Source of the DNA: Hyperoodon ampullatus
Lineage: Eukaryota > Chordata > Mammalia > Artiodactyla > Ziphiidae
Assembly: GCA_949752795.1 (NCBI GenBank)
Contig: OX457056.1
Location: forward strand, 175,918,428 to 175,982,427
DNA length: 64,000 nucleotides
Reading direction: 5' to 3'
Positions 12,555 through 22,960 of the stretch are shown in pieces. The notes beneath the pieces were generated by a model. It had not been told where the DNA came from. It ran no database searches and saw nothing but the letters and a program-made list of their open reading frames with translations. Position 1 is the first letter of the stretch; the number at the start of each line of letters is the position of its first letter. Both the position numbers and the translations under genes were made by a program.

Positions 12555-13106
12555 GCTCCTGTTGTAGCCAAACCTCCGTATTCTCTTTAAAACTCTTCTT
12601 CTGAGTTAGTGTAGGTAATGTGGTAAATAGTCAGATTTATAAATTTATAGAACTAATTCCTGAGAAACTCTCCTGTCATGCAGCCAGATATATATATTTT
12701 TTAATCCAGCAGGATTTCTCATTCTTGGAGAATGAGTTCTCTGGGAACAAGAGACTCAACCAATACATCTATTCACTTAATGCAAGGTTTTGTAACTCTC
12801 CTTCAGAATATAAGTCGAATAGAGGACCCAAAGGGTTACCCAATAACCTAAGGAATCAGTCTTATGTCATGTACTGGACACAAGGCATATGTGAAAAGGG
12901 CAAAATAGAAGAGGACATGGAATAAAACGGGTGAAAAGTCACATTCATAAAAGCCTAGGCACCAGCTTTGATAACCACCACCAATGTGCCTTAGGAGCAG
13001 CACAATGTGCCTAGTTAAATAAAAGATAAAAGATGAAGGGCAACAAGAAAAAAATAAAAGTAACTCGGGGTTCATCAATCCTAAATTTCTGAGACCATTA
13101 AACATG
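12550..13106. other. Unique sequence
   Basis: No feature is recognised. The 101-codon frame at 12620-12925 has no family resemblance. Confidence 0.4.
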
Positions 13107-13114
13107 GAATTTCA

Positions 13115-13481
13115 GGGACTTCCCTGGTGGCACAGTGGTTAGGAATCCACCTGCCAATGCAGGGGATGGGTTCAAGCCCTGGTCCGGGAAGAACCCACAT
13201 GCCACGGAGCAACTAAGCCCATGCGCCACAACTACTGACCCCTCGCTCTAGAGCCCTCGAGCCACAACTACTGAGCCTGCATGCCACAACTACTGAAGCC
13301 CACGTTCCTAGATCCTGTGCTCAGCAACAAGAGAAGCCACTGCAATGAGAAGCCTCTGTACCGCAACAAAAAGTAGTCCCCGCTTGCCGCAACTAGAGAG
13401 AAAGCCCGTGTGCAGCAACAAAGACCCAACTCAGCCAATAAATAAACAAATAAATAAAATAACTAAAAAAACCAAAGTGCC
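13115..13481 (+). mobile_element. CHR SINE, long form
   Basis: Head 'gggacttccctggtggcaca', B box 'gggttcaagccctgg', and tail 'caaagacccaactcagccaa' followed by (AAATA)-type A-rich sequence. A small deletion removes the 'cacg' seen before the B box in the other copies. The target-site duplication is decayed: 'atttca' occurs at 13109-13114 and 13482-13487. Confidence 0.9.
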
Positions 13482-13519
13482 ATTTCAGGTGGATCCATCC
13501 ATCCATCCAAACGCTATAT

Positions 13520-13770
13520 TTATAGTGAATAAGAATGAAGGTTTTGAAGTCACACAGATCTGAGTTTGAAGCTCAGCCACTTTTGCCATGAACCGAGAGA
13601 CGTGTGCGATGCTTCACTTCCCTTTGCCTCAGTTTCCTCATCTATAATATGCAGATAAAGCCTCAGGTTAGTTGTGAGGATTAAATAAGATAATGTGCTT
13701 AAACTCAGCATCTGCCTGGGGCACAGCAAATAGCTCAGTAAACTGCGGCTGTAATTTGCATCATTATCAG
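13520..13770 (+). repeat. MIR SINE, near full length
   Basis: Ordered matches include 'ttttgaagtcacacagatct', 'ctttgcctcagtttcctcat', 'gttgtgaggattaaataaga' and 'gcaaatagctcagtaaac'. Confidence 0.8.
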
Positions 13771-14834
13771 ACTGTGCTTCGTACCAAGGCGAATCCAAAA
13801 AAATCTAAGTCCTGCTCCTTCAAACCCTCACTCCCCGCCAGTCTCAGCCAACTACACCTCTAACTGTAACACTGCTTCAATCATCAGAACACCATGAAGA
13901 TGTAAAGGGAACAAGAAAATGTGTGGAGTAGATGAGAAAAATATACCCTAGTTACTGGTCTAGCATTACCGCTGCTCTGGATTAAGGAGATTTGGGTCAT
14001 CAGCTAACCAGTGTTGCTCAAAGCAGTGCTGAATTCTCTAATGGAGAAAGGATTAGAGGACAGAACCAGCTGTTTGAGGTACTGGAATTATAAGTATCTG
14101 AACGTGATTTTAAGAAGAGATATCCTAAGGAGAAAAAATGCTCATTTTTAGATGCATAGTATTATTTGCTCCTGAGGCTGTGGAGGGGGAGGGGTCTCTG
14201 GTAGGGAATGAAACACATTCCTTAATATCCTCTTTGAAAAAAAATTATATGGGCACATAAAACACGTATTTGTTAAAGGAAGTAACCCATCTGAGATAAC
14301 AACCTAAGACTGATGTCTTGTGAAAAAAGGAGAGTTTTTTGGAGATGTTTATTCCACTTGAGATTTCAACTTTATGTTTTGCATATGTCTATTTAGGGTT
14401 TTTAAATACTACTCTCTTCTCGCTGCTGCTAATCTTATTTGTACTCTGAAATAAGTTACACTGTAGTGTGGTGGGTGCTTGAAAATATCCTTTCAACTGA
14501 GCAAAAATTTACATAATTTACATTTTACATACATATTTAACTCTCATGGTAAAAACATAATCTCACTCAACTGGCAAATGAGCTACTATTAACATACTTT
14601 ATTAATAATATGAGAAATCCTATTTAAATTAAGAAATTGAATCTCTTTAGAACTTCAAGTCAGTACATAGCATCTAGCAATTGTGCTTTAAGGTGTATTT
14701 CACAAGATATGTCTGTATGCAAGAAACAGTCATGAAATGGGTCATGCTTTTAAGCAGGCAGATGACTCCATTGTTGCATAAGTAGTGACTTCAGAAGTAA
14801 TAACAGTAATTGTAATAGTAGCAGTAGTAATAGT
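13771..14834. other. Unique AT-rich sequence
   Basis: No gene or recognisable repeat apart from a GTA/TAG trinucleotide patch near 14810-14835. Confidence 0.4.
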
Positions 14835-15030
14835 ATAGTTACAATATTACTAAATTGCTTCAGGCATTGCTCTAAATGTGTCGTATGTGTTATCATATTT
14901 ATTCCTCACAACCCTATGCATTTTTATTACTATCCCTTTTTACAGATGAAGACATTGAGGCATAACAAGGAAGTTAAGTATTGCCCCAGATCATGTAGAG
15001 CTGGAATTTAAACTGAGAAAGACTTAAGAA
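14835..15030 (-). repeat. MIR SINE
   Basis: 'caggcattgctctaaatgtg', 'tattcctcacaaccctatgc', 'tttacagatgaagacattga' and 'atcatgtagagctggaattt' give the antisense MIR order. Confidence 0.75.
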
Positions 15031-15964
15031 CCTGAGATTTTTTACACTTCTCTAGAACACACCTCACTTACATGACTACAAGGAAGGTGAGATTGGATTC
15101 TAGCCCACGTCTGTGTGATTAAAGAATATACTCCCTGATTATAAAACTTCAGTTGTTTTATAGCAGATTCCCATGTCCTTTGGGCAAATACGGTCCTGAG
15201 GGCCCTGTCTCATGAGTTCAGAGTGTATGACCAGCCATCTTCATCCAAGAAGCAGCTATGAATTAAGTCTGGATAGTGATGGAAATTAAAATGAATGTGC
15301 ATCAGAAAAGTGGTTCCATAGGCCTTAGTTGAGAGCCTTGTTCATTTCCAGAGTGAAAGTGGGAGGGATGAAAGGATGAAGGAAAAGAGAAGAGAAAGGA
15401 AAGATAAAATTTTTATTAAACAACTATTAAGTGCCAAGAACAGTGCTGAGCACTTTATGTATAAGAACCCATTTCATCAAAGCACAGAATTCACAAAAAG
15501 AGCCACAAAAATGATCAAAAGACCAATGTTAAGTTACAGAAAAATTAAGAAAACTAGATTGACTTATTAGGAAAAAGTCAGCTCTTTATTTTGCAAATTT
15601 GAGAACTTTAGTTGGGAGAGCTTCAATGCCATGCCCCAAGTTACACATTAAGTTAACACTAAATCCAAGACTGGACCAGCCCACTGGATTTCCCTCTGCC
15701 TCAGTGTCCATGTTTGCATCCAACTCAAAGGGGGTATCTTTGCTGTGCCCTCCCACTTCTCCAGTGGTGCCTGGCAGTAGATAATGTCTCAGCTGAGACA
15801 CACTATCCCCGGTATTGATTAGTGACAAAGTCATCAATCTGAATCAGGGATACCCCTTGTCAGACTGGACAAAAGGGAGCAGTGGTGGGTACTAAGCTTG
15901 ACTTTCTAACATATATAAAAGGTTTTGTTTGCTCTTCCTCTTTCTTTGGGGAGAAAAGGACAGA
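15031..15964. other. Unique sequence with a short MIR-like remnant
   Basis: 'ttaagtgccaagaacagtgc' near 15427 resembles a MIR 3' block in antisense. Nothing else is recognised. Confidence 0.4.
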
Positions 15965-16060
15965 TATTTGTATTTTATAGATGGGAAAACTGAGTTTCAA
16001 AGAGGTGAATAAATTGGGCTAAAGTTACTTATCTTAGAAATGGCAGACTTACGGCCCAGC
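15965..16060 (-). repeat. MIR SINE fragment
   Basis: 'ttttatagatgggaaaactg' then 'agaggtgaataaattgggct' match the antisense MIR core. Confidence 0.6.
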
Positions 16061-16159
16061 TATAGGATTGCTGAGCAAAAGTTTCATCAGTGACAATGAA
16101 GTGCATATGTTTATGTCTATGCCTTTCACTTTGGATCTAAGATAATACCTTCCAGGCAA

Positions 16160-16497
16160 CCAATTCTTTTTTTTTTTAATCTATTTATTTATTTATGGCC
16201 ACGCTGGGTCTTTGTTATGGTGCACGGGCCTTCTCGAGTTATGGCGAGCAGGGGTACTACTCTTTGTTGCAGTGCGCGGGCTTCTCCTTGCAGTGGTTTC
16301 TCTTGTTGTGGCGCACCGGCTCTAGGCGCGGGGGTTTCAGTAGTTGTGGCACTCGGGCTCAGTAGTTGTGGCACACGAGCTTAGTTGCTCGGCGACATGT
16401 GGGATCTTCCTGGACCAGGGCTCGAGCCTGTGTCCCCTGCGTTGGCAGGTGGATTCTTAACCACTATGCCACCAGGGAAGTCCCCCAATTCTTTTTT
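16160..16497 (-). mobile_element. CHR SINE, long form, minus strand
   Basis: The T-rich tail (about 16173-16185) is on the left, and the head 'gccaccagggaagtccc' ends at 16484. The target-site duplication 'ccaattctttttt' lies at 16160-16172 and 16485-16497. The body shows tRNA-like A and B boxes in reverse complement. Confidence 0.93.
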
Positions 16498-16844
16498 CTA
16501 AAGGCATGTTCTGCTTAGGCTGACAGAAAATAGCCATTCTCCTTCCAACCCTAGGAGGAGTCACCAGGTCGGTTCCTATCTGCTCAATTAGGGAAGTATT
16601 ATGGCACAGAGAATAAATTACCCCCTTGTTGTTTAGCTTAGTTTTCTTTTGTTTTTCTTAGAATAATAAAAGAAGAATGTCTTCTTTGTGCTCATATGCA
16701 ATGTGCAGAGCTCTGTTTCTAGTAATTTTAGCCATCAACTGGAAAAAGAAAAGCCCCCAATTCTTTGTTGATATGCTGTCAATATTGCCAGTACAGGGGA
16801 CCTTACACAACAGGGACCTTATTTTTCCTAGAATGATTCCAGAG

Positions 16845-16923
16845 GCAGCTAGATTGGAGTTAACTAGGTGTGTAGCCTTGAACAATCTCTTTGACATTCC
16901 CAAGCCTCAATTTCCTGATCTTT
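16845..16923 (+). repeat. MIR SINE, left half, interrupted by L1
   Basis: 'actaggtgtgtagccttgaa' and 'aagcctcaatttcctgatct' match MIR. The element resumes at 17110 with 'tcaattttctgatctttaa' after the L1 insert. Confidence 0.65.
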
Positions 16924-17126
16924 CTTTTCCTAACTTCATTAAAGTATAATTGGCAAATAAATTTGCAAGTTATTTAAAGTGTACAACATGATGATTTTAT
17001 ATACATTTACATTGTGAAAGGATTCCCCCCTCCCCACTGCACTGAGTTAATTAACACATCCATCATCTTACATATTTACTGATTTTTTTTTTTTGGAGAA
17101 CATTTGAGTTCAATTTTCTGATCTTT
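16907..17126 (-). mobile_element. Old L1 3'-UTR fragment inserted in a MIR
   Basis: The L1 body (about 16924-17109) is antisense 3' UTR: 'cattaaagtataattggcaa', 'gtgtacaacatgatgatttt', 'aattaacacatccatcatc', and a T-run before 'ggagaacattt'. The MIR target is duplicated on both sides: 'tcaatttcctgatcttt' (16907-16923) and 'tcaattttctgatcttt' (17110-17126), with one mismatch. This gives a relative date: the MIR came first, then the L1. Confidence 0.75.
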
Positions 17127-17195
17127 AAAATGAGGAAAATAATACTTCCTACTGCACAGGGTGGTTGTGAGGCATAAAATAGTTAGGGTGCCACC
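17110..17195 (+). repeat. MIR SINE, right half
   Basis: 'gatctttaaaatgaggaaaa' and 'agggtggttgtgaggcataa' continue the MIR split by the L1 at 16924-17109. Confidence 0.65.
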
Positions 17196-17880
17196 CTGCA
17201 CCCAATAGGATGGCTACTATCAAAAAGGCAGAAAATAACAAGTGTTGGCCAGGATGTGGAGAAATTGGAACACTTGTGCTCTGTTGGTGAAAACAAAAAA
17301 TGGGCCACTGCTGTGGAAAACTGTATGGAGGTTCCTCAAAAAAATTTAAATGGAATTATCATATGATCCCATAATTCCACTTCTGAGTATACACCCAAAA
17401 GAATTGAAACAGGACGTCAAAGAGATATTTTACACCCATATTCATATCAGCATTATTCACAAGAGCCAAGAAGTGGAAGCAACTAAAGTGTCCAACAACA
17501 GATGAAAGATAAGCCAAATGTGGTATACACGTACAGTGGAATATTATGTGGCCTTAAAAAGAAAGGAAATTCTGACACATGCTTCGACATGGATGAACCT
17601 AGAGCATATTATGCTAAGTGAAATAAGCCAGTCACGGAAAGACAAGTACTGATTCCACTTACACGAGATACCTAGAAAAGTCAAATTCATGGAAAGTGGA
17701 ATGGTAGTTCCCAAGAGCTGGAGGAAGGGAGAATGGGGAATCATCATTTAATGGGTATAGCATTTCAGTTTTGCAAGCTGAAAAGAGTTCTGGAGATGGA
17801 AGGCGGTAATGGTTGCACAAGAACGTGAATGTACTTAATATCATTTAAAATACACTTAAAAATGGTTAAGATAGTTTTTT
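17196..17880 (+). mobile_element. Old L1 3' fragment (L1M class)
   Basis: This is the end of ORF2 plus 3' UTR: 'caataggatggctactatca', 'ggccaggatgtggagaaatt', 'cttctgagtatacacccaaa', 'gtggaatattatgtggcctt' and 'atggatgaacctagagcata'. It has many stops and is well diverged. The A-rich end is at about 17880. Confidence 0.85.
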
Positions 17881-18340
17881 AAAAAAAGACAGGAGGACAG
17901 CCAACTTGGGGGAGGGGAAGCAATGACATAAATTTTAAATGCCTGCAATGAAAAAAGAAAAAGTACTTAGCACATGACTGGCCCACTGCGATTATTGAGT
18001 GAATGTTGAACCACTGGTAAAGATGTCAGGGAAGGTGGTGGTGAAGTGGGGATGACGTGGTGGAGACAGTGATGCACGGGGTATTGATGCAGCGTGTGCA
18101 TACCTCTCCTCCTTAGAAGAGGCCGGCTTCCTCAGAGAGAGATGCACACTCTCCATCTCAGAATGCAAAGTGACACGAAATGAACGGACTTTTCCTGCAC
18201 AAGATGAGCCCGTGTGAGAGCCCAAACAGGTAGAAACTGAGCAGGCCCAGCATGGTAGTGACAGAGCATAGCACTGGGAAACTGTTCCAGCAACTGGAAA
18301 AACGTGGGGGGTTTTTTGTTTCTTTTTTGTTTTTTTTTTT

Positions 18341-18394
18341 AATCATATAACTTTTCGTCTTTATTCTGCTAATATGATGAATTGTATTGATTGA
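18341..18394 (-). mobile_element. L1 ORF2 reverse-transcriptase fragment at the L1 tail
   Basis: Read on the minus strand it encodes INTIHHISRIKTKSYMI. This corresponds to the L1 ORF2p stretch just upstream of the first catalytic Asp of the reverse transcriptase. It sits between the L1 3' UTR and the poly(A). An AATAAA (18360-18365 in reverse) lies 19 nt before the A-run, so the poly(A) could derive from premature polyadenylation of an ORF2 transcript. Confidence 0.7.
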
Positions 18395-19000
18395 TTTTTT
18401 TAAACATTTTCATTGGAGTATAATTGCTTTTCAAGGGTGTGTTAGTTTCTGCTTTATAACAAAGTGAATCAGTTATACGTATACATATGTTCCCATATCT
18501 CTTCCCTCTTGCATCTCCCTCCCTCCCACCCTCCCCATCCCACCCCTCTAGGTGGTTACAAACCACCTAGCTGATCTCCCTGTGCTATGTGGCTGCTTCC
18601 CACTAGCTATCTATTTTATGTTTGGTAGTGTATATATGTCCATGTCACTCTCTCACTTTGTCCCAGCTTACCCTTCCCCCTCCCCATATCCTCAAGTCCA
18701 TTCTCTAGTAGGTCTGTATCTTTATTCCTGTCTTAGCCCTAGGTGCTTCATGACCTTTTTTTTTTTCTTAGATTCCATATATATGTGTTAGCATAAGGTA
18801 TTTGTTTTTCTCCTTCTGACTTACTTCATTCTGTATGACAGACTAGATATATCCACCTCACTACAAATAACTCAATTTCGTTTCTTTTTATGGCTGAGTA
18901 ATATTCCACTGTATATATGTGCCACATCTTCTTTATCCATTCATCTGTTGATGGACACTTAGGTTGCTTCCATGTCTTGGCTATTGTAAATAGAGCTGCA

Positions 19001-19996
19001 GGAATCAGGCTCCATGACTTCAGACTATACTACAAAGCTACAGTAATCAAGACAGTGTGGTACTGGCACAAAAACAGAAAGATAGATCAATGGAACAGGA
19101 TAGAAAGCCCAGAGGTAAACCCACGCACATATGGTCACCTTATCTTTGATAAAGGAGGCAAGAATACACAGTGGAGAAAAGACAGCCTCTTCAATAACTG
19201 GTGCTGGGAAAACTGGACAGGTACATGTAAAAGTATGAAATTAGAACACACCCTAACACCATACACAAAAATAAACTCAAAATGGATTAAAGACCTAAAT
19301 GTAAGGCCAGACACTATCAAACTCTTAGAGGAAAATATAGGCAGAACACTCTATGACATAAATCACAGCAAGATCCTTTTGGACCCACCTTCTAGAGAAA
19401 TGGAAATAAAAACAAAAATAAACAAATGGGACCTAATGAAACTTAAAATCTTTTGCACAGCAAAGAAAACCATAAACAAGACGAAAAGACAACCCTCAGA
19501 ATGGGAGAAAATATTTGCAAACGAAGCAACTGACAAAGGATTAATCTCCAAAATTTACAAGCAGCTCATGCTGCTCAATAACAAAAAAACTAACAACCCA
19601 ATCCAAAAATGGGCAGAAGACCTAAATAGACATTTCTCCAAAGAAGATATACAGATTGCCAACAAATACATGAAAGAATGCTCAACATCATTAATCATTA
19701 GAGAAATGCAAATCAAAACTACAATGAGATATCATCTCACACCAGTCAGAATGGCCATCATCGAAAAATCTAGAAACAGTAAATGCTGGAGAGGGTGTGG
19801 AGAAAAGGGAACACTCTTGCACTGTTGGTGGAAATGCAAATTGATACAGCCACTATGGAGAACAGTATGGAAGTTCCTTAAAAAACTAAAAATAGAACTA
19901 CCATACGACCCAGCAATCCCATTACTGGGCATATACCCTGAGAAAACCATAATTCAAAGAGTCATGTATCACAATATTCATTGCAGCTCTATTTAC
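19001..19996 (+). pseudogene. L1 ORF2 C-terminal fragment, stop-free
   Basis: About 332 codons read without a stop, from [15 protein letters not shown] to a few codons past [11 protein letters not shown]. This is the C-terminal part of the L1 ORF2 protein, downstream of the reverse-transcriptase domain. It keeps the cysteine/histidine motif [18 protein letters not shown] (near 19784-19837; C-x3-C-x7-H-x4-C). The endonuclease and catalytic reverse-transcriptase parts are absent, so it cannot mobilise itself. The first 28 codons of the longer open frame (18917-19000) are antisense L1 sequence and not ORF2. The lack of stops points to a fairly recent insertion. Confidence 0.85.
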
Positions 19997-20002
19997 AACG
20001 TG

Positions 20003-20488
20003 TTTTAATTAGTTTGGTTGGTCGGTGGTTCCCAAAGCAATGGGCTAAGAGCAGAAGGCAGAGAGTGTGCATGTGCATGAGCGCAAGACAGCAGCGAGAG
20101 ATGGAGAGAGAAGGGAGAATGATTGACTGCGGAGAAGGGGCACAATCTGCTGTAAACAGCCCATTAGGTTCTGAGTGAGCGACTCGAACCGCAGAGAGCG
20201 AACTCCTGCACTTTTGGATCTTAGGGGCCAGTGGCATCTTCTTGTGGCACCTGGTGAGAAGCCCTGCCCTAAAGAGATGGCGGGGGTACCTGGTGGCTGC
20301 GTCATCACTCCCACCTCCTCAGCTGACTCTGCCTGTTTTTTGACGACTACGAAGGCCAGTGAGGTGAGCGTCTCAGAGTCCAAGGCTAATAACGATAATA
20401 AACATGCAAGAATGAAATTGACTCCACAGAATAAAATTTTGAAAGTGAAACAGTTCTCTACAGTTCTCTGTCATTTCTGTCTCGGATT
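20003..20488. promoter_or_regulatory. CpG-enriched patch, possible small promoter
   Basis: By eye, about a dozen CpG dinucleotides fall within roughly 20080-20400 (for example 'gagcgactcgaaccgcagag' and 'gacgactacgaaggcc'), in a window that is otherwise strongly CpG-poor. It lies directly upstream of a possible spliced unit. No TATA box or known motif cluster is evident. It could also be a chance GC-rich island. Confidence 0.2.
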
Positions 20489-21057
20489 ATGCTGGGGAAG
20501 GTTGAACACAATTTTAGTGAGAAATCGATTGTAATTGGCACTCTGCATGCTCTCTGGCAGAGGACACTGAAAACAGGCTCTCCTGACATTGGCAGGCTAA
20601 TTCACTTCTGCTGCCAACACCCTCGCAAAGGAGCCCGAGTTAGGGGCCCCTCTTCCCACCACCGTACTGGGAAGACATTGATTTTGCAGCCCTCTCCTCT
20701 TGTTGATGAGATCAACGATAAATTTGGGAAAGGAAACAAAGGGATGAGTGCAGGGCAACTAGTGAAAAGTACAGCTGAGAAGATAGAGATAAAACTTCAG
20801 GTAAGAGTCTGTGCTAAGGACTGGGAATTTCTAGGATACAGCTGACCAGAGAGAAGAAGGAAAAATAACTCTATGTGTGTGGGGTAGGGGCGTGGTGTTG
20901 GACATGGTTTTTTAGTGTGTTTTACCAATAAAACCCAACAAAAGATCTCTTCCTAAGCTCTTTTCCATGTTTCTTTCAGTCAAGCTGCACTACTTTAACC
21001 AAAGAGAACGTGCCAATACTGCACTATCCGAGAAGGAAAATCTGAACGAAATGCACA
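20489..21057 (+). other. Possible two-exon transcription unit
   Basis: An open frame of 104 codons (20489-20800) ends exactly at a good donor, 'cttcag/gtaaga'. After 179 bp there is a strong acceptor, 'tccatgtttctttcag/t', at 20979. The next segment (20980-21057) ends at another donor-like site, 'caca/gtaagt'. Joined in phase, the frame adds 21 codons and stops at 21043-21045. I recognise no family in the peptide, so a long non-coding RNA or chance is as likely as a protein. Confidence 0.2.
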
Positions 21058-22719
21058 GTAAGTTAGCAGGAGCAAAAAATAAAAATGTGCTTTCTAATGC
21101 AATGCTATCCTGACCTTTCCAAGGGGAACAGCAGCTGGCCTCACCAGACTCACGGATTACAGGACTTTCCTCAGAATTTATACAATGTATTGATGCAAAT
21201 CCACCCAAAGTATCCTTTATTTAGGTGGGAATTGCAATGTTGGAGGCTTAAGCCTCACCCACATGTACCTCGGGATGCACTGTCCCCATGACAAGGCCAA
21301 GTGAACTGCTTTTGAACAGTAAACAGCCAGCAGTTTTCAAGCTTCATACTTAGCATCTTACTGACAAGCATCCTGAGTCTCTCCCGAGGTTTTCTTTGGT
21401 GTGGGAGAGAGAAAAGGACAGCCACAGCCGTTTCTCAAACTCTTCCAAAAGGCCAGATGCATTTGACTCTGTACCCATGCTCATCCCTGCCCAGCCCCCC
21501 TTCCTGGGCACAGCTGTGGCTGCCACACATTCTTGACAGGGGTCACTTCCCTGAAAAGCATGATGGCATCTTCAAGACAACTTCTCATGCGGAACGACAG
21601 CCAAATGTTGCCAGCTTCCCAACTGCCTTCACAATCTGGGGTCAGCACCCTGCAGGAGGATGTCCCTCCCATCCCCGCCTGTGGGGTCCTCAGCTATTTT
21701 CAACTCCTGTAACAATGATACCTTTTCTCCATGTTACTCCCAGCAGCCACCAAAAGCTAGGGCAACATGACCCTAAATGATTGTTCTTTCAAAGTCCCAG
21801 AAATTCCAAAGCCACCCAGGTCCCTGTCTCTCATGACGCTATTCTAGAAGGAGTGAATTGGGAGTTGCCTCCCTGACCTCCAGCTCCACCACACACAAGC
21901 TCACCGTCGACCCTGCCTCATGCACCTGGCACTGGGGAACTCTCAGCATCTACCTTCCACAAAGGTTCATCACAGAGCTATTTCTTCCAGACTCTTGAGC
22001 TTACCAGCAGCACGTGGCTTTGAGCTCTGAAGATCCAAATCCAGAAAGACTGAACTTCATCTAGCTAAAGCCCAGGAAGTTAAAAACAAACGAACAAAGA
22101 TATAATACAATAAACAAGCACAAAAGTTGGAAGTATTTGCTGGTCTGCATACTGCCACACAAGCAGACCTTGGAAACAGGCTTTCTTTCATTTTGTAAGC
22201 AAACCACCACGGAGCACAATTTCAGGAAATATATGCCATTAAAGAATATTACAAGCAGCTCACTGCAGTAACACCTATAATTTTTCATTCATTTTAATAT
22301 GCCCGTTTTTCACGTTTAGAATTTCTAGTAACTCTCCCTTATTATGTTCTCTTGGTTGATGTGCCTACATAATCGGATAAGCATTTGTCTAATACTGGGT
22401 TGTGCTATTTTTAAAAGTACTTTTGTGGAACAACAAAAACAAAAACAAAAAATCACTATAAAAAAAAAGCGCCCAATCACTGCATTTTAATATTTAAGTC
22501 TTTCTAAGGTTGAGGAAAAGATGTGTTTTTTAAAAAGGGATTTTAAGGAAATGCGTTCAGGTTGTCAATTGACCACAATGTCCCTGCCACTTGGACTTCT
22601 CAAATCAAATCCTTCTTTTTGCCAGGTGAAGGGGAAAGGGTAGTGTTTCATGAGGTCTTCCTTGGAAATCTTAATATAAATGCATAAAATAACAACGCGT
22701 ACACTTTAGTAAAAATAAC
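21058..22719. other. Unique sequence
   Basis: No gene or clear mobile element was recognised. Several short overlapping frames lie on both strands (21457-21780 and others) without domain or splice support. Confidence 0.4.
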
Positions 22720-22840
22720 ATTTATTGAGTGATCACTACATGCCAGGGATTTACATGAATTAACCCATTTAATCCTAACAAAAATCCTGTAAGATCCAAA
22801 TTAAACGTATCCCCATTTTACAGATGAGGACATTAAGGCA
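22720..22840 (-). repeat. MIR SINE
   Basis: 'atttattgagtgatcactac', 'taacccatttaatcctaaca' and 'ccccattttacagatgagga' match antisense MIR. Confidence 0.75.
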
Positions 22841-22960
22841 CCTACCACATACCAAGCACAGAGCTAACTATTTTACATACATTACTACTTTCATCCTTGC
22901 AACTCTCATGGTTATCTTCATGGCATCAACATCTTTGCCTTAAAAAATGAAGAAAAAGTA
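22841..22960 (-). repeat. Second MIR SINE fragment, head to tail
   Basis: 'cctaccacataccaagcaca' and 'catacattactactttcatc' start a new antisense MIR directly after the previous one. Confidence 0.5.

Larger units (their letters stand above)
18301..20002 (-). mobile_element. L1 inserted by twin priming (5' half inverted)
   Basis: The 3' half lies on the minus strand (18402-19000: ORF2 end and 3' UTR in reverse, ending 'attggagtataattgc...'). The 5' half is inverted onto the plus strand (19001-19996). Both halves carry the same 17 bp: 18984-19000 is the reverse complement of 19982-19998. This is the junction overlap expected of twin priming. The T-rich tail is at 18317-18340, with an extra ORF2 segment at 18341-18394. 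'aacgtg' at 18301-18306 and 19997-20002 is a possible short target-site duplication. Confidence 0.85.

Noticed and set aside
18917..19000. N-terminal 28 codons of the 363-codon frame
   Set aside because: They are antisense L1 3' sequence. The true ORF2 reading starts at 19001, after the inversion junction.
20045..20383. 112-codon minus frame and overlapping plus frames
   Set aside because: Opposite-strand overlap in a GC-richer patch, with no family resemblance or splice support on the minus strand.
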